Assembly: GCA_009787775.1 (NCBI GenBank)
Contig: WQSQ01000005.1
Span: 2,191 to 57,182, forward strand
Reading direction: 5' to 3'
From: Treponema sp.
Lineage (GTDB): Bacteria > Spirochaetota > Spirochaetia > Treponematales > Breznakiellaceae
DNA length: 54,992 nt
Position 1 is the stretch's first letter; every line of letters begins with the position of its first letter. This document shows, piece after piece, positions 28,523 through 38,642 of the stretch. Made by a program: the position numbers and the translations under genes. The notes beneath the pieces are model-generated. The model was not told where the DNA came from and did no database searches. It saw only the letters and a program-made list of their open reading frames with translations.

Positions 28523-30251
28523 AGGGAAGAACACCCTGCGCGGGGATTCTGCCGATAATGGCGGAGAATCCCGCGGCAAATGATTCTGGAGCATAGCTGT
28601 AAACAGCGACAGCACCAGTGACCCATGGTACGCTTTCAATAAAAACAGGATTGAGAACGGAAAAGACAATTACTCTTTTATTCAGCTGCTGTAAATTATT
28701 AAGCATGCGCAAATCGTAACTGTCGGAAAGACAAAGAATGATTGTATCCGCATTGCGCGCGGCGGAAACAATATTCAGGGGATTGGTGGCTGTTGTGTAG
28801 CTGTAGGTTAACGCGCCTGGAAAGGCGGCCCTGCCGTATGTGAAAAAGTCACTGAATCTGCCGGCTAAAAGAACGCGGCCTGCATTTTCTCTTGTCAGCG
28901 GAAAGAGCGAATCTGAAGGTACAGGTTTCACAAATGTAACGCTTCGGGCGGCAAGGTTAAGAAAAAAGGCGGAACCTTCAGGATCAGGAAGCTGCGCCAG
29001 CACTTTTACAGGATCGGGAATGTACGGAACGCTTGCAGGGCCGCGAAGGTAGGAAAGTTTTAACTCAAGCACTCTGCGCGTGGAAGCTCTTACAATTTGG
29101 CGGAACTCTTCTTCGTTCCTCATGGAGGCGACAAGATACGTCCATATCTGATCGTTTAAGGCTGGCGTATCGGAAAACATTATAATGTCGTTTCCTGCGG
29201 TAATCGCCTGTTTTGCGGTAAGCGGAACAGTGCCAAGATACAGTCTGGCGCCCCACATCATCAAATCGTCGGTTATAACAACTCCGTTAAAGTTGATTCT
29301 GCCGCGCAAAACATCGCGCAAAAACCATGAAGAAAGGGACGCCGGCGCGTTTCCGCTTTCCAGCAACGGAAAGGAAAGATGGCCGCTCATTACGGCAGGC
29401 AGCCCTTCCGCTACAAGCATACGGTAGGGAATCAGTTCCCTGTTCCACAAAGTGTCGTAGCTGATTTCTATTCTCGGCAGTCTGCCGTGAGAATCATCGG
29501 CTGTATCTCCGTGGCCTGGATAATGTTTCGCTGTCGGAATAACGCCTGCGGCAAGCTGCCCTCTTACAAAGGCAGCGCCCAAAATGCCGGTGCTGACAGG
29601 ATCGCTTCCGAAAGCGCGGGGGCCTATCAGCGAGGAATCACGGTTTGTAAAAAGATCGACAGTAGGAGCAAAATTCATGTTAACGCCGAGAAGAGCCAGT
29701 TCTTTTCCGATATAGTAGCCTGAAAGATACGCATCACGCGGATAGCCTGACGCGCCGATTGCCATGTTCCCCGGGGTTTCTGATGTATCTCCCTTTATAT
29801 GGCGAATCCATCCGCCCTCCTGATCTGTCGCCACAAGAAGCGGGATATTAAATTGCCTGTCAAGGCTTGCTCTCTGCAGATTACCCACGGCTCTGGCAAG
29901 CCGCTGCGTATCTGTTGTATTCCAGCCGAAAATCTTTACCCCTCCGATGCCCCTCTGCCGGATCCATTCCATAATAAGTGGCGAAGGATCTTCTCCGACC
30001 CAGCCCAGCATAAATAACTGAGCCAGAGCTTGCTCATCTGTCATTTCTTTTTCTATTGCTGCCGCGAGTTCCGCGGGAGGAATGTCATCGTGAAAACTGA
30101 GGGAGTAAACAGGAGAAATGCAAAGAATAGATAAGAAGAACAGCAGCGTATAAAAAGGCGCACAGGGTTTCCGCGAAAGGATTTCAATGCCGGCTTTTGT
30201 ACTCATGGAAACTCCGTAAAACCCTGCGGTTAATTTTTCATTTTCTTTCAT
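28512..30251 (-). CDS. GH3-family glycoside hydrolase (beta-N-acetylhexosaminidase/NagZ-like)
   Basis: VATDQEGGWIRHIKG, NMNFAPTVDLFTN, KHYPGHGDTADDSHGRLPRI, VITDDLMMWGA. Longest ORF starts 30281; start at 30251 or 30206 more likely given trxB end at 30238. Confidence 0.88.
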   Translation of the reverse strand: MKENEKLTAGFYGVSMSTKAGIEILSRKPCAPFYTLLFFLSILCISPVYSLSFHDDIPPAELAAAIEKEMTDEQALAQLFMLGWVGEDPSPLIMEWIRQRGIGGVKIFGWNTTDTQRLARAVGNLQRASLDRQFNIPLLVATDQEGGWIRHIKGDTSETPGNMAIGASGYPRDAYLSGYYIGKELALLGVNMNFAPTVDLFTNRDSSLIGPRAFGSDPVSTGILGAAFVRGQLAAGVIPTAKHYPGHGDTADDSHGRLPRIEISYDTLWNRELIPYRMLVAEGLPAVMSGHLSFPLLESGNAPASLSSWFLRDVLRGRINFNGVVITDDLMMWGARLYLGTVPLTAKQAITAGNDIIMFSDTPALNDQIWTYLVASMRNEEEFRQIVRASTRRVLELKLSYLRGPASVPYIPDPVKVLAQLPDPEGSAFFLNLAARSVTFVKPVPSDSLFPLTRENAGRVLLAGRFSDFFTYGRAAFPGALTYSYTTATNPLNIVSAARNADTIILCLSDSYDLRMLNNLQQLNKRVIVFSVLNPVFIESVPWVTGAVAVYSYAPESFAAGFSAIIGRIPAQGVLPYEQ

Positions 30252-31203
30252 CAATGTACCCTGAAGCGCTGTGAGCCGCAACTGCGCCGTCGGCGGCCGC
30301 TGTTATTACCTGGCGGAAAGCGCCGCTTCTGATATCGCCTGCCGCGTACAAACCCGCTATATTGGTTGCCATCTTTTGATCCGTTATGATATATCCGCCC
30401 TCGTCCAGAGAAACATTTAAATCCCTTGCCAGTGCTGACTGCGGAACGGTTCCGGCAAATATAAAAACAGCATCGGTATCTTCTTCGTAAACAGCGCCTG
30501 ATTTTGTATCGGCTAATATTGCTGATTTTACTTTTACGCCGCCTTTAATTTCCCTGATTACTGTATTCAGCCTGACTTCTATGTTTGGGTTATCAAGCGT
30601 TCTTTGTATAAGTGCTTTTTGCGCGCGCAATGTGTCCCTGCGGTGAACAAGAGTGATTTTACCGGTGAGCCGCGAAAGATAGCGCGCTTCATCACAGGCG
30701 GCGTCTCCTCCTCCTGCGATAAATATTTTCTTTCCCTTAAAGAAATTCCCGTCGCATGTCGCGCAATAGGAAACTCCCTTCCCGGTAAACTCCTTTTCTC
30801 CAGGTACATTCAAAAGGCGGGGTTTTGATCCTGCCGCAATTATTACAGCAGGCGCTGTTATTGATGTTTCGTTTGAAAGACAGGCGGTAAATGTTTCACC
30901 TTCTTTTTTTAATGATATGACTGAGCTGTATAAAAAACCTGCGCCAAAGTTCTCCGTCTGCCTGTGAAGATCGGATGCAAACTCATATCCTGTTCTTAGC
31001 CCTGCTCTTACATTTCCAGATTCATCAAGCTGTTCAACATTGCCCGGGTAATTTTCGAGCACATCGATAACAGACAACTGCCCGCCCGGGGTAAGCTGTT
31101 CTACGACAACTACTTTTAAATTCGCTCTTGCTCCGTATTGAGCGGCAGTAAGCCCTGCAGGACCTGCGCCAATAATAAGCAAATCAGCTTTGTCAGCGGA
31201 CAT
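30238..31203 (-). CDS. trxB: Thioredoxin reductase
   Basis: IIGAGPAGLTAAQYGARA, redox CATCDG, IAGGGDAACDEARYLS, GLYAAGDIR. Confidence 0.95.
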   Translation of the reverse strand: MSADKADLLIIGAGPAGLTAAQYGARANLKVVVVEQLTPGGQLSVIDVLENYPGNVEQLDESGNVRAGLRTGYEFASDLHRQTENFGAGFLYSSVISLKKEGETFTACLSNETSITAPAVIIAAGSKPRLLNVPGEKEFTGKGVSYCATCDGNFFKGKKIFIAGGGDAACDEARYLSRLTGKITLVHRRDTLRAQKALIQRTLDNPNIEVRLNTVIREIKGGVKVKSAILADTKSGAVYEEDTDAVFIFAGTVPQSALARDLNVSLDEGGYIITDQKMATNIAGLYAAGDIRSGAFRQVITAAADGAVAAHSASGYIDERK

Positions 31204-31254
31204 TGCAACTCCCAGGCCATTTTACTTTTATTACTGTTTGTTTTATAGTAGATT

Positions 31255-32772
31255 GTGAGCCGAAAACAGTCAATCACGCTTTTCTTTTTATTAATACTTC
31301 ATGTCCTGCCTCATGCTGAACTTTCCGCTCAAAGCATACCCTCTTCTCCGCGTATTGCACCTGATCCAAAAGCGCTTGAATATTATAATCTGGGCAGATT
31401 AAATAACGGCTATTCATGGACCGATCTTGCACAAATCAGCCTTTGGGCATCCGGAGCTGCGGACGGTAGTTCGAGCTATTCGTCAGCTGTCAGCAGAATT
31501 ACAGCAGCAGCTGCTGCTGTTAATAATTCAAATGATCTTCCTGCTTCAGACAGGGAAAGAGCTGAATATATATTTTCCTATATGCACACAAATATTTTAC
31601 GGACATACTCATATTACCAAACAAGGATTGATACAATTTTTACAAACGGAAGCTATAACTGCGTCTCCTCCGCAGTTCTCTATATGATTTTATGCGGAGC
31701 AGCAGGAATAAATACAAGCGGTGTGATAACAAGAGAACATGCCTTTGTAACAGTTCATATTGACGGGCAGGACATTGATGTTGAGACAACAAACCGTTAC
31801 GGTTTTGATCCTGGCAACAGAAGGGAATTCCACGATCAGTTCGGAAGAGTAACAGGTTTTACATATGTCACTGCGCAGAATTACCGCGATCGCCAGACCA
31901 TCAGCAATATTGAAATGATCTCCCTGATATTAAATAACAGGATCGCTGATTTTGAAAGGAGAGGAAATTTTATAAACGCAGTCCCGCTGGCAATTGACAA
32001 GGCCACCCTGCTTTTAGGAGATACATTTACTGTTAGCGCAGATGCAGCATCAGTTGAGCATTTATTTACTGATCCGCGGAAGGATTTAACAGACCGGCTT
32101 TTAAATTATGCAGGCACATTTTTAAGATCAAACAGGGAAGAAGACGGTATTATCTGGGCTTTATCTGTATCTTCAATGTATCCTTCCCAGGATAGATGGG
32201 ATACCTTCTTACAGGCAGCCGTTAACAATAGAATTACCCGGTTTTTAAGAGAAACCAAAATAACGGAAGCAAGAAATTTTCTGAATAACAATAAAACGCA
32301 TATCACTGAAGAAGAATACGCAGGTTTTGATACTGTGATTATTGAGACTGATTTAACAAACCGCGCCGGCAGAATCAACAGCAAAGCTGCCGGAGACTCT
32401 GTTATTAACGATACTGAACAGGCAAGAAAAGAAAATCGCCTTTCAGAAAACCGCGCAAATGAGTTAATTATCTTCGCTGTTCTAAAAACAGCCGCCGCCG
32501 TCAGCGCGGCTCCGTTGCGCGACTGGCGGGGCGCAATTGGTTATATCGAAAACGCTGTTGCCCGTTTTGGCACAAGCCGTGAACTTGAACAGTCTCTTAA
32601 TACATACAGGAATAATCTAGCAGCTGATTATCATAATCGTTTCGCGTCTGAATGGAATAAAAGAAATTATGAAGAAGCACAGCTCATTCTGAATGAAGGA
32701 TTGAAAGAGTTCCCCAACAACCGCCAATTGCAATCTGATAAAGAAATTGTTAACCGGCATATTTCAAGATAA
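31255..32772 (+). CDS. Secreted protein with transglutaminase-like domain and repeat-type C-terminus
   Basis: Signal peptide; candidate triad in YNCVSSAVLY, REHAFVTVHI and DIDVETTNRYG; TPR-like helical tail. GTG start. Confidence 0.6.
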   Translation: MSRKQSITLFFLLILHVLPHAELSAQSIPSSPRIAPDPKALEYYNLGRLNNGYSWTDLAQISLWASGAADGSSSYSSAVSRITAAAAAVNNSNDLPASDRERAEYIFSYMHTNILRTYSYYQTRIDTIFTNGSYNCVSSAVLYMILCGAAGINTSGVITREHAFVTVHIDGQDIDVETTNRYGFDPGNRREFHDQFGRVTGFTYVTAQNYRDRQTISNIEMISLILNNRIADFERRGNFINAVPLAIDKATLLLGDTFTVSADAASVEHLFTDPRKDLTDRLLNYAGTFLRSNREEDGIIWALSVSSMYPSQDRWDTFLQAAVNNRITRFLRETKITEARNFLNNNKTHITEEEYAGFDTVIIETDLTNRAGRINSKAAGDSVINDTEQARKENRLSENRANELIIFAVLKTAAAVSAAPLRDWRGAIGYIENAVARFGTSRELEQSLNTYRNNLAADYHNRFASEWNKRNYEEAQLILNEGLKEFPNNRQLQSDKEIVNRHISR

Positions 32773-32906
32773 AAATCGGCAACTGAATAATTCGCGCCAG
32801 GAAGAGTGATACAGTTTCAGCCATAATGACGCAACAATATTACCATCATTGAACTTGTTTGCCAGGCTGGTTGTCTTTCAATTCCCGTGTGTCTTATGTA
32901 TGAATG

Positions 32907-33734
32907 TTATTTGAATATTTTCCTGAAATTGGTTTCTATTCGGGATTCAAGGTCTTTCGCATCGATGCTGTTTCCAGCTTCGCTGCGATAACCGGCGGCG
33001 GTTTTCAGAATCAGATTAATATCTGTCCAATGTGAAAATTTCTCATTTCTTTGCGGCTGAAAAGGAGCGTCCGTCTCCGTTAGCAGCCTTTCAAGCGGAA
33101 GGAGAGCGCAGCTTCTTATTGCCTTTTTATGGTTAAGCATGATTGTATTACCGAATGAAAAATACGCGTTTACGTCATGGCGCAGAAGAGAAACAGCTTC
33201 TTCATAGGAAGCAGGCCATGAATGGAAAACAACAGCTTTACATTTTGATAAAGTTTTCACATATGAAAATATCTTATGCATCGCGCGGCGAGCGTGAATA
33301 ATTACAGGAAGATCATGCTTGATTGCTATTTCAATCTGGGATGCAAAGAAATACTCCTGAATGCTTTCTGTTTCCGAAAAAAACGCATTATAAAGATCAA
33401 ACCCGCATTCTCCGACAGCTGCAATTCGTCTTTCAATTGCTAAATTATAAAGCATATTAATTAACTCTGCACCTGATAATTTTTCTCTCTGTGTCTCTTC
33501 TGTACATCTGTGCGAATTGTTTTGGGAAAATATTTGAGGATGTACTCCGAAACAAGGCAAGATCGGAACAGCTTGCTCTTTGTCAGCGTTGTGCGCCAGT
33601 TCTTCAGTATATGTAAACTCCTCTATACTGCATGCGCTTGCCGCTATTAAAATTCCATGATGCCTGCGTTCATTCTCATATTCTTTATAAACACCAGACA
33701 AATCGTATGGATGACAATGCGCGTCTGTAAGCAT
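32907..33734 (-). CDS. TatD-family metal-dependent hydrolase
   Basis: MLTDAHCHPYD, FGVHPQ, AVGECGFD, LPVIIHAR, LLTETDAP; start overlaps mgtE stop (TAATG). Longer ORF start at 34022 rejected. Confidence 0.88.
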   Translation of the reverse strand: MLTDAHCHPYDLSGVYKEYENERRHHGILIAASACSIEEFTYTEELAHNADKEQAVPILPCFGVHPQIFSQNNSHRCTEETQREKLSGAELINMLYNLAIERRIAAVGECGFDLYNAFFSETESIQEYFFASQIEIAIKHDLPVIIHARRAMHKIFSYVKTLSKCKAVVFHSWPASYEEAVSLLRHDVNAYFSFGNTIMLNHKKAIRSCALLPLERLLTETDAPFQPQRNEKFSHWTDINLILKTAAGYRSEAGNSIDAKDLESRIETNFRKIFK

Positions 33735-35077
33735 TAAAGCCCTAATATTAATTTTGCGAAAGAAAAATAAATAATAAGAGAGACAGCGTCGCAAATAGTC
33801 GTTAGTAAAGGAGCGGACATAATCGCGGGATCTATTTTCAGGCGTTTGGCGAAAATCGGCAGAATACCGCCGACTGTTTTTGCCATCATTATTGTAAAGA
33901 AAAGGGACATGCTTATGGTAAGGCACAATTTCCAGTTTTGGCTGTTTGTAATTAATACACGGATAAAATTTACGATTCCAAGTCCAAGTCCGCAAAGGAC
34001 AGCGACGCGGAGTTCTTTCCATATCACTACAAGGACATCGCTTAAACCAATTTCACCTACTGCCATGCCGCGGATGATCAGTGTTGATGCCTGCGAACCT
34101 GCAATGCCGCCTGTGTTCATAAGCATCGGAACGAAAGCCATAAGAACAGGCAATGCGGTTAAGCCTTCTTCAAAGCTTGAAATAATGAAGCCGGTAATGG
34201 TTGCCGAGAGCATCAGGATCAGCATCCAGACAAAACGGTTTTTTGAATGCCGAAAAACTGATGTTTTCAGGTATTCTTCATCAGTAGGAACCAATGCGGC
34301 CATTTTGTGAATATCTTCGGTATTCTCTTCAACGATTACATCTACGATATCGTCAACAGTAATAATACCGACAAGCCGTTCTTCCTTGTCAACCACCGGC
34401 ATTGCCAAAAGATTGTACTTTTGAAACTGATCTGCGACAGCTTCCTGATCATCGGTAGTGTAGGTAAAGACAAGATTGGTATCCATAAGATCGCCGATCC
34501 TGTCCTGCGGACGGGCAAGCATCATGATTTTTGCGGAAATCGCGCCGACAAGCAGACGATCATCGCTTATCACATAACAGTTGTAAATTGTCTCCTTGTT
34601 AACGCCTGTGCTGCGTATTGTGTCAAAGGCTTCTCTTACTTTTGCGTTTTCGCGCAGGTCAACATACTCTGTTGTCATTATGCTTCCGGCTGAATTTTCA
34701 GGATACTGGAGTATCTGGTTAATTAATTTCCGTTTTTCAGGCCGTACATTTTTTAAAACCCTTTTAACTACATTGGCGGGCATTTCTTCTATAAAATCAA
34801 CGGCGTCGTCAACAAAGAGTTTATTCACGATCTCGCTGACTTCAGTATCCGTAAGCGCTTCGATAATGGTCTGCTGATGATCGCTGCCTACGTAGGAAAA
34901 AACATCTGATGCAATGTGCTTTGGCAGAATTCTGAATAACTGAATGATTTTCTCGGTACCCAGTTCCTCAAAAATTTCAGCTATGTCAACCGTATTCATA
35001 TCAGAGACAAGCATTTTTATCTTTGAAATATCAAGAGAACCTTCATTAATAAGCTCTAAAATTTCTTCCTTGTTCAT
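33734..35077 (-). CDS. mgtE: Magnesium transporter MgtE
   Basis: MgtE N domain, CBS pair, membrane domain with ALPVLMAFVPMLMNTGGIAGSQASTLIIRGMAVGEI. Confidence 0.95.
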   Translation of the reverse strand: MNKEEILELINEGSLDISKIKMLVSDMNTVDIAEIFEELGTEKIIQLFRILPKHIASDVFSYVGSDHQQTIIEALTDTEVSEIVNKLFVDDAVDFIEEMPANVVKRVLKNVRPEKRKLINQILQYPENSAGSIMTTEYVDLRENAKVREAFDTIRSTGVNKETIYNCYVISDDRLLVGAISAKIMMLARPQDRIGDLMDTNLVFTYTTDDQEAVADQFQKYNLLAMPVVDKEERLVGIITVDDIVDVIVEENTEDIHKMAALVPTDEEYLKTSVFRHSKNRFVWMLILMLSATITGFIISSFEEGLTALPVLMAFVPMLMNTGGIAGSQASTLIIRGMAVGEIGLSDVLVVIWKELRVAVLCGLGLGIVNFIRVLITNSQNWKLCLTISMSLFFTIMMAKTVGGILPIFAKRLKIDPAIMSAPLLTTICDAVSLIIYFSFAKLILGL

Positions 35078-35293
35078 ATAGGCATCCTTGTGAATATACT
35101 TTTAATTCGAAGGACACCGGACAGTGAGCGTTTTACAGTAAATACGCTTTATCTAGATGCAGGTCTTGGGTAAGCCTGCGGCATTGTTCTTGCTACCGTA
35201 AGGGTCGCTGTCCGTGTCGCTACACGCTGCCTTAGCCGCGTTCTTGCGCAAACTCACCTTTAACCTCCTGCAGATTATTCTTTTTTTTATGCT
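35078..35293 (-). promoter_or_regulatory. Candidate structured 5' leader of mgtE
   Basis: Long-range helix GACACGGACAG (35208-35218) with CTGTCCGGTGTC (35113-35124); internal hairpins; terminal hairpin pairing TCCTT (35110-35114) with the mgtE RBS AAGGA (35085-35089). Confidence 0.5.
35153..35257 (-). CDS. Candidate 34-aa leader ORF upstream of mgtE
   Basis: AGGAGG (35264-35269) 6 nt before GTG; MSLRKNAAKAACSDTDSDPYGSKNNAAGLPKTCI*. Confidence 0.4.
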   Translation of the reverse strand: MSLRKNAAKAACSDTDSDPYGSKNNAAGLPKTCI

Positions 35294-35299
35294 GTTTTA

Positions 35300-35327
35300 A
35301 TTATAAATATTATAATAATAATGTCAA
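35300..35327 (-). promoter_or_regulatory. Consensus sigma70-type promoter of mgtE
   Basis: Minus strand TTGACA - 16 nt - TATAAT. Confidence 0.75.
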
Positions 35328-35441
35328 TGAGCGTAAAACAAATGATTATGCTTTTTTCAAAACCAACCGAGTTTTTAAAAGCTCAATTTCATTTTTGAGG
35401 AGTATTTTGCAATCTTAACATAAAACAAGGTTATTTATTAT

Positions 35442-36677
35442 TCAGAAAGGGTTTTGCGTTATTATTTTTGTATCAAGTCTTTCTGTTACGGCATTAAAGA
35501 AATCCATATCAAGCGTGCTGTCCTGATTTTTAAGTCCGTGAACTGAAAGCAAATCCTCGGTATATGAATATAGCGGGTATATTTTTGTATTTGAGAAATT
35601 ACGGCTGTAATGAGTTATAACAGGTATTATTCCAAAATCAGAAATTGATAATTCAGGCGGTGCAGAATCAATTTTTGTAAATGTTATGCAAGCTACACCT
35701 CCAATTATTCTTTCTCTTTGTACCTGATTTGATACAAAGTTCCCAAGTGAATAAATTACCAATGTTTCTCTTCCATCATCACGGACAATTGTCTGTGCTC
35801 GTTGGAGTACATGAGGATGATGCCCAATGACAAGGTCTACATTGTGCTGTGCAAAAAAGAAGGCAAGGTTAACCTGATTGCTGTCTGGTTCCAGCCTGTA
35901 TTCTTCGCCCCAATGAATTGAAACGATTAAAAAATCACACAACGGCCTTAATTCATATATTTCACTGGCCATTTTTTCCCTGTTTATTAATGAAACCAAA
36001 TTTGGATTATCAGCCGGTAATTGAAAACCGTTAAGACCGTATGTATAGGAAAGAAAGCCCAAAGTAATATTATTTACAGTAATAATACGCGCGCTCTCAC
36101 CCTCCTTTCTCGCTCCTATTACGGTTAATTCCTGTATTGTGTCAAGAAAATCCAGCGTTGAATACAAACCGTCTTTTCCCATATCCATTGCGTGGTTATT
36201 CGCAAGATTTACAATATCAAAACCTGTATCCGCAAGCGTGCGCGAAAGAGACTGCGGCGTATTAAAACGGGGGTATCCTGAATAGCCGTAGCTCTCTCCT
36301 GCCATGACGGTCTCCTGGTTGATAAAAGCAAGATCAGCATTTCCTATAATGTCTTTTATCTCCGAATAAACTGGAGTAAAATCATATACTCCGTTCTGAT
36401 ACGATGAATTAATAATCGACTCATGGAACAAATTATCTCCCGCCGCAATAAAAGCAATGCTGTACTCTTTTGGGATTTTTTCTTCATTACTTTCAATTCC
36501 AGCATAAAATGTCTGACTTATTTCTCCTGACTCATTAATTTCACTCAGGTAATTGATATCAGAAGCGACAGAGCTTGTAGCGCATGAAATAAATATTAAA
36601 ATAAAAAATAAAAATATTGAGTTGTTCAGAAACAAAAATTTCTGAACATTTTTAACAATAATCTTTTTACTTTTCAT
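35442..36677 (-). CDS. CapA/PgsA-family metallophosphatase-like protein
   Basis: IAAGDNLFHESII, DLAFINQETVMAG, DIVNLANNHAMDMGKDGL, VSIHWGEEY, VIGHHPHVLQ. Confidence 0.9.
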   Translation of the reverse strand: MKSKKIIVKNVQKFLFLNNSIFLFFILIFISCATSSVASDINYLSEINESGEISQTFYAGIESNEEKIPKEYSIAFIAAGDNLFHESIINSSYQNGVYDFTPVYSEIKDIIGNADLAFINQETVMAGESYGYSGYPRFNTPQSLSRTLADTGFDIVNLANNHAMDMGKDGLYSTLDFLDTIQELTVIGARKEGESARIITVNNITLGFLSYTYGLNGFQLPADNPNLVSLINREKMASEIYELRPLCDFLIVSIHWGEEYRLEPDSNQVNLAFFFAQHNVDLVIGHHPHVLQRAQTIVRDDGRETLVIYSLGNFVSNQVQRERIIGGVACITFTKIDSAPPELSISDFGIIPVITHYSRNFSNTKIYPLYSYTEDLLSVHGLKNQDSTLDMDFFNAVTERLDTKIITQNPF

Positions 36678-37542
36678 ATCTTCCTGAAATTACTCTTTGA
36701 TTATCAGAAAGATCATTGAAAAAGTCAATATCTTTAAATTTGTTTTTTTCAAGTAACATCTTAATCTCTTCCATCTGACGCGGATCGGCTTCAAGCAATA
36801 ATGTACCGTTATGCTGTAAATAAAAAGGAGCCTTATTGATAATGCGCTCTATGATTTCAAGTCCTGTTTTGCCTCCGTCAAGAGCCATGCGCGGTTCGTT
36901 CTGCACTTCTGCGGAGAGCATTTCTATTTCATCTGACGGGATATAAGGCGGATTGGAGATAATAAGGGAAAATGAAAAATGAGTAATGCAGAATGCATAA
37001 AACAGATCGCTGTGAAAAATTTGGATTTTTTTGTCTCCAAGTAGTTTATTAGCATTTTCTTTGGCAATTTCCAGAGCTTCTTTAGATATATCTGCCGCAT
37101 AGACTTCAAGTTCAGGCCTTTCGTGTTTTAACGCAATAGCGACAGCTCCGCTGCCAGTACATAAATCCAGAACATTAATTTTTAATTCCTCCGAACCAAT
37201 GTCCCGATTCCTCATTCCTATTTCTTCCAACGCCGCTTCAACAAGCGTTTCCGTATCCGGCCGCGGTACAAGCACAGATTTATTAACTTTAAATTCAAGC
37301 CCTCTGAACTCTTTTATACCGGTGAGGTATGCGGTACATTCGCCGAAACACCTTCTTTCTATCAGCGAGCAGTACTCTTCGCATGCTTCCTCAGAGAGTA
37401 TTTCTGTACTTGCAGATAACAGTTCTGTCCGGCTCATTTTTAAAACATGGGCAAGCAAAAGAGACGCGTCAAGTCCAGGAGTTTTTATGCCTGCAAATTT
37501 TAAATCAGCGCTCCCTTGAGCAAGCGCTTCCCTGATATACAT
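36667..37542 (-). CDS. prmC: Peptide chain release factor N5-glutamine methyltransferase
   Basis: LVPRPDTETLVE, VLDLCTGSGAVAIAL, IISNPPYIPSDEI; next to prfA. Confidence 0.93.
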   Translation of the reverse strand: MYIREALAQGSADLKFAGIKTPGLDASLLLAHVLKMSRTELLSASTEILSEEACEEYCSLIERRCFGECTAYLTGIKEFRGLEFKVNKSVLVPRPDTETLVEAALEEIGMRNRDIGSEELKINVLDLCTGSGAVAIALKHERPELEVYAADISKEALEIAKENANKLLGDKKIQIFHSDLFYAFCITHFSFSLIISNPPYIPSDEIEMLSAEVQNEPRMALDGGKTGLEIIERIINKAPFYLQHNGTLLLEADPRQMEEIKMLLEKNKFKDIDFFNDLSDNQRVISGRYEK

Positions 37543-37547
37543 TGTAT

Positions 37548-38642
37548 TTACAGTTCTTCTTCACCGGAGAAATCAGATATGTTATTTTGCAATAACTCTT
37601 CTCTGGCTGATAGTTTTAATGCATCAAATAATTCCATCGTATCTCCCTGCATAATTAGATCCAGCTTGTAGAGAGTTAAATTGATGCGGTGATCTGTAAG
37701 ACGGTTCTGCGGGAAATTATATGTTCTGATCCTCTGGGAGCGGTCGCCCGATCCCACCTGGCTTTTTCTCGCCTGCGCTCTCTCTGCTGCGGCTTTTGCT
37801 TCTTCCATCTCGTAAATACGCGCTCTTAATATGCGCATCGCCTTTGCCTTGTTTTTAATCTGGCTTTTCTCATCCTGACAGTGAACAGTAATTCCTGTGG
37901 GCAGATGCGTAATGCGCACTGCGGAATCGGTTGTGTTTACGCACTGTCCGCCCGGGCCGCCGGCGCGCATTACATCAATGCGCAAATCATCCTGTTTAAT
38001 GTCAATTTCTGTCTCATCTGCTTCCGGTAAAACCGCTACAGTTACGGCCGATGTGTGAATCCTCCCTGATGCTTCCGTCGCAGGAACCCTTTGCACTCTG
38101 TGAACCCCTGATTCATAACGGAGATTTTCGTATACATTATTTCCGTTTATTGAAAAAACAATTTCCTTTATGCCGCCAAGCTCAGTATTATTGGAATTCA
38201 TAATCTCAAATTTCCAGTTCTTGCTCTCGGCAAAACGCGAGTACATCCGGTAAAGATCCGATGCAAAAAGCGCAGCTTCCTCTCCTCCTGTCCCTGCTCT
38301 TATTTCCATGATTATATTTTTTTCATCCAGAGGATCTTTGGGGATAAGCAGAATTTTAAGCTTTTCCCTGTCAACGATGAGTTTGCTTTCAAGTTCTTTA
38401 AGTTCTTCACGCGCAAGCTCTTTCATTTCCTGATCTTTTTCTTCCTGAACAATATCTTTGGTTTGTACGGCCTGTTTTTCCAATTCTTCTATCCTATCAT
38501 TAAGCTGCGCAATTTCAGCAAGGCGGGAATGTTCCTTCATTACAGTGCGGTAGCGGTTTTGATCCTTTAAAAGAACCGGATCTTCTATCAGCTGCGATAA
38601 TTCATTGTATTTTTTAAGCAAGGAAGTCAGCTTTTCATTCAT
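37548..38642 (-). CDS. prfA: Peptide chain release factor 1
   Basis: [21 protein letters not shown] (GGQ), [23 protein letters not shown] (RF1 type PAT). Confidence 0.96.
   Translation of the reverse strand: MNEKLTSLLKKYNELSQLIEDPVLLKDQNRYRTVMKEHSRLAEIAQLNDRIEELEKQAVQTKDIVQEEKDQEMKELAREELKELESKLIVDREKLKILLIPKDPLDEKNIIMEIRAGTGGEEAALFASDLYRMYSRFAESKNWKFEIMNSNNTELGGIKEIVFSINGNNVYENLRYESGVHRVQRVPATEASGRIHTSAVTVAVLPEADETEIDIKQDDLRIDVMRAGGPGGQCVNTTDSAVRITHLPTGITVHCQDEKSQIKNKAKAMRILRARIYEMEEAKAAAERAQARKSQVGSGDRSQRIRTYNFPQNRLTDHRINLTLYKLDLIMQGDTMELFDALKLSAREELLQNNISDFSGEEEL

Noticed and set aside
28523-28669. N-terminal extension of the GNAT ORF to 28669
   Set aside because: Overlaps the 3' end of the GH3 gene; MNSDETRR start gives a normal short overlap.
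33735-34022. N-terminal extension of the TatD ORF to 34022
   Set aside because: Lies entirely inside mgtE in another frame; TatD homology begins at MLTDAHCHP (33734).
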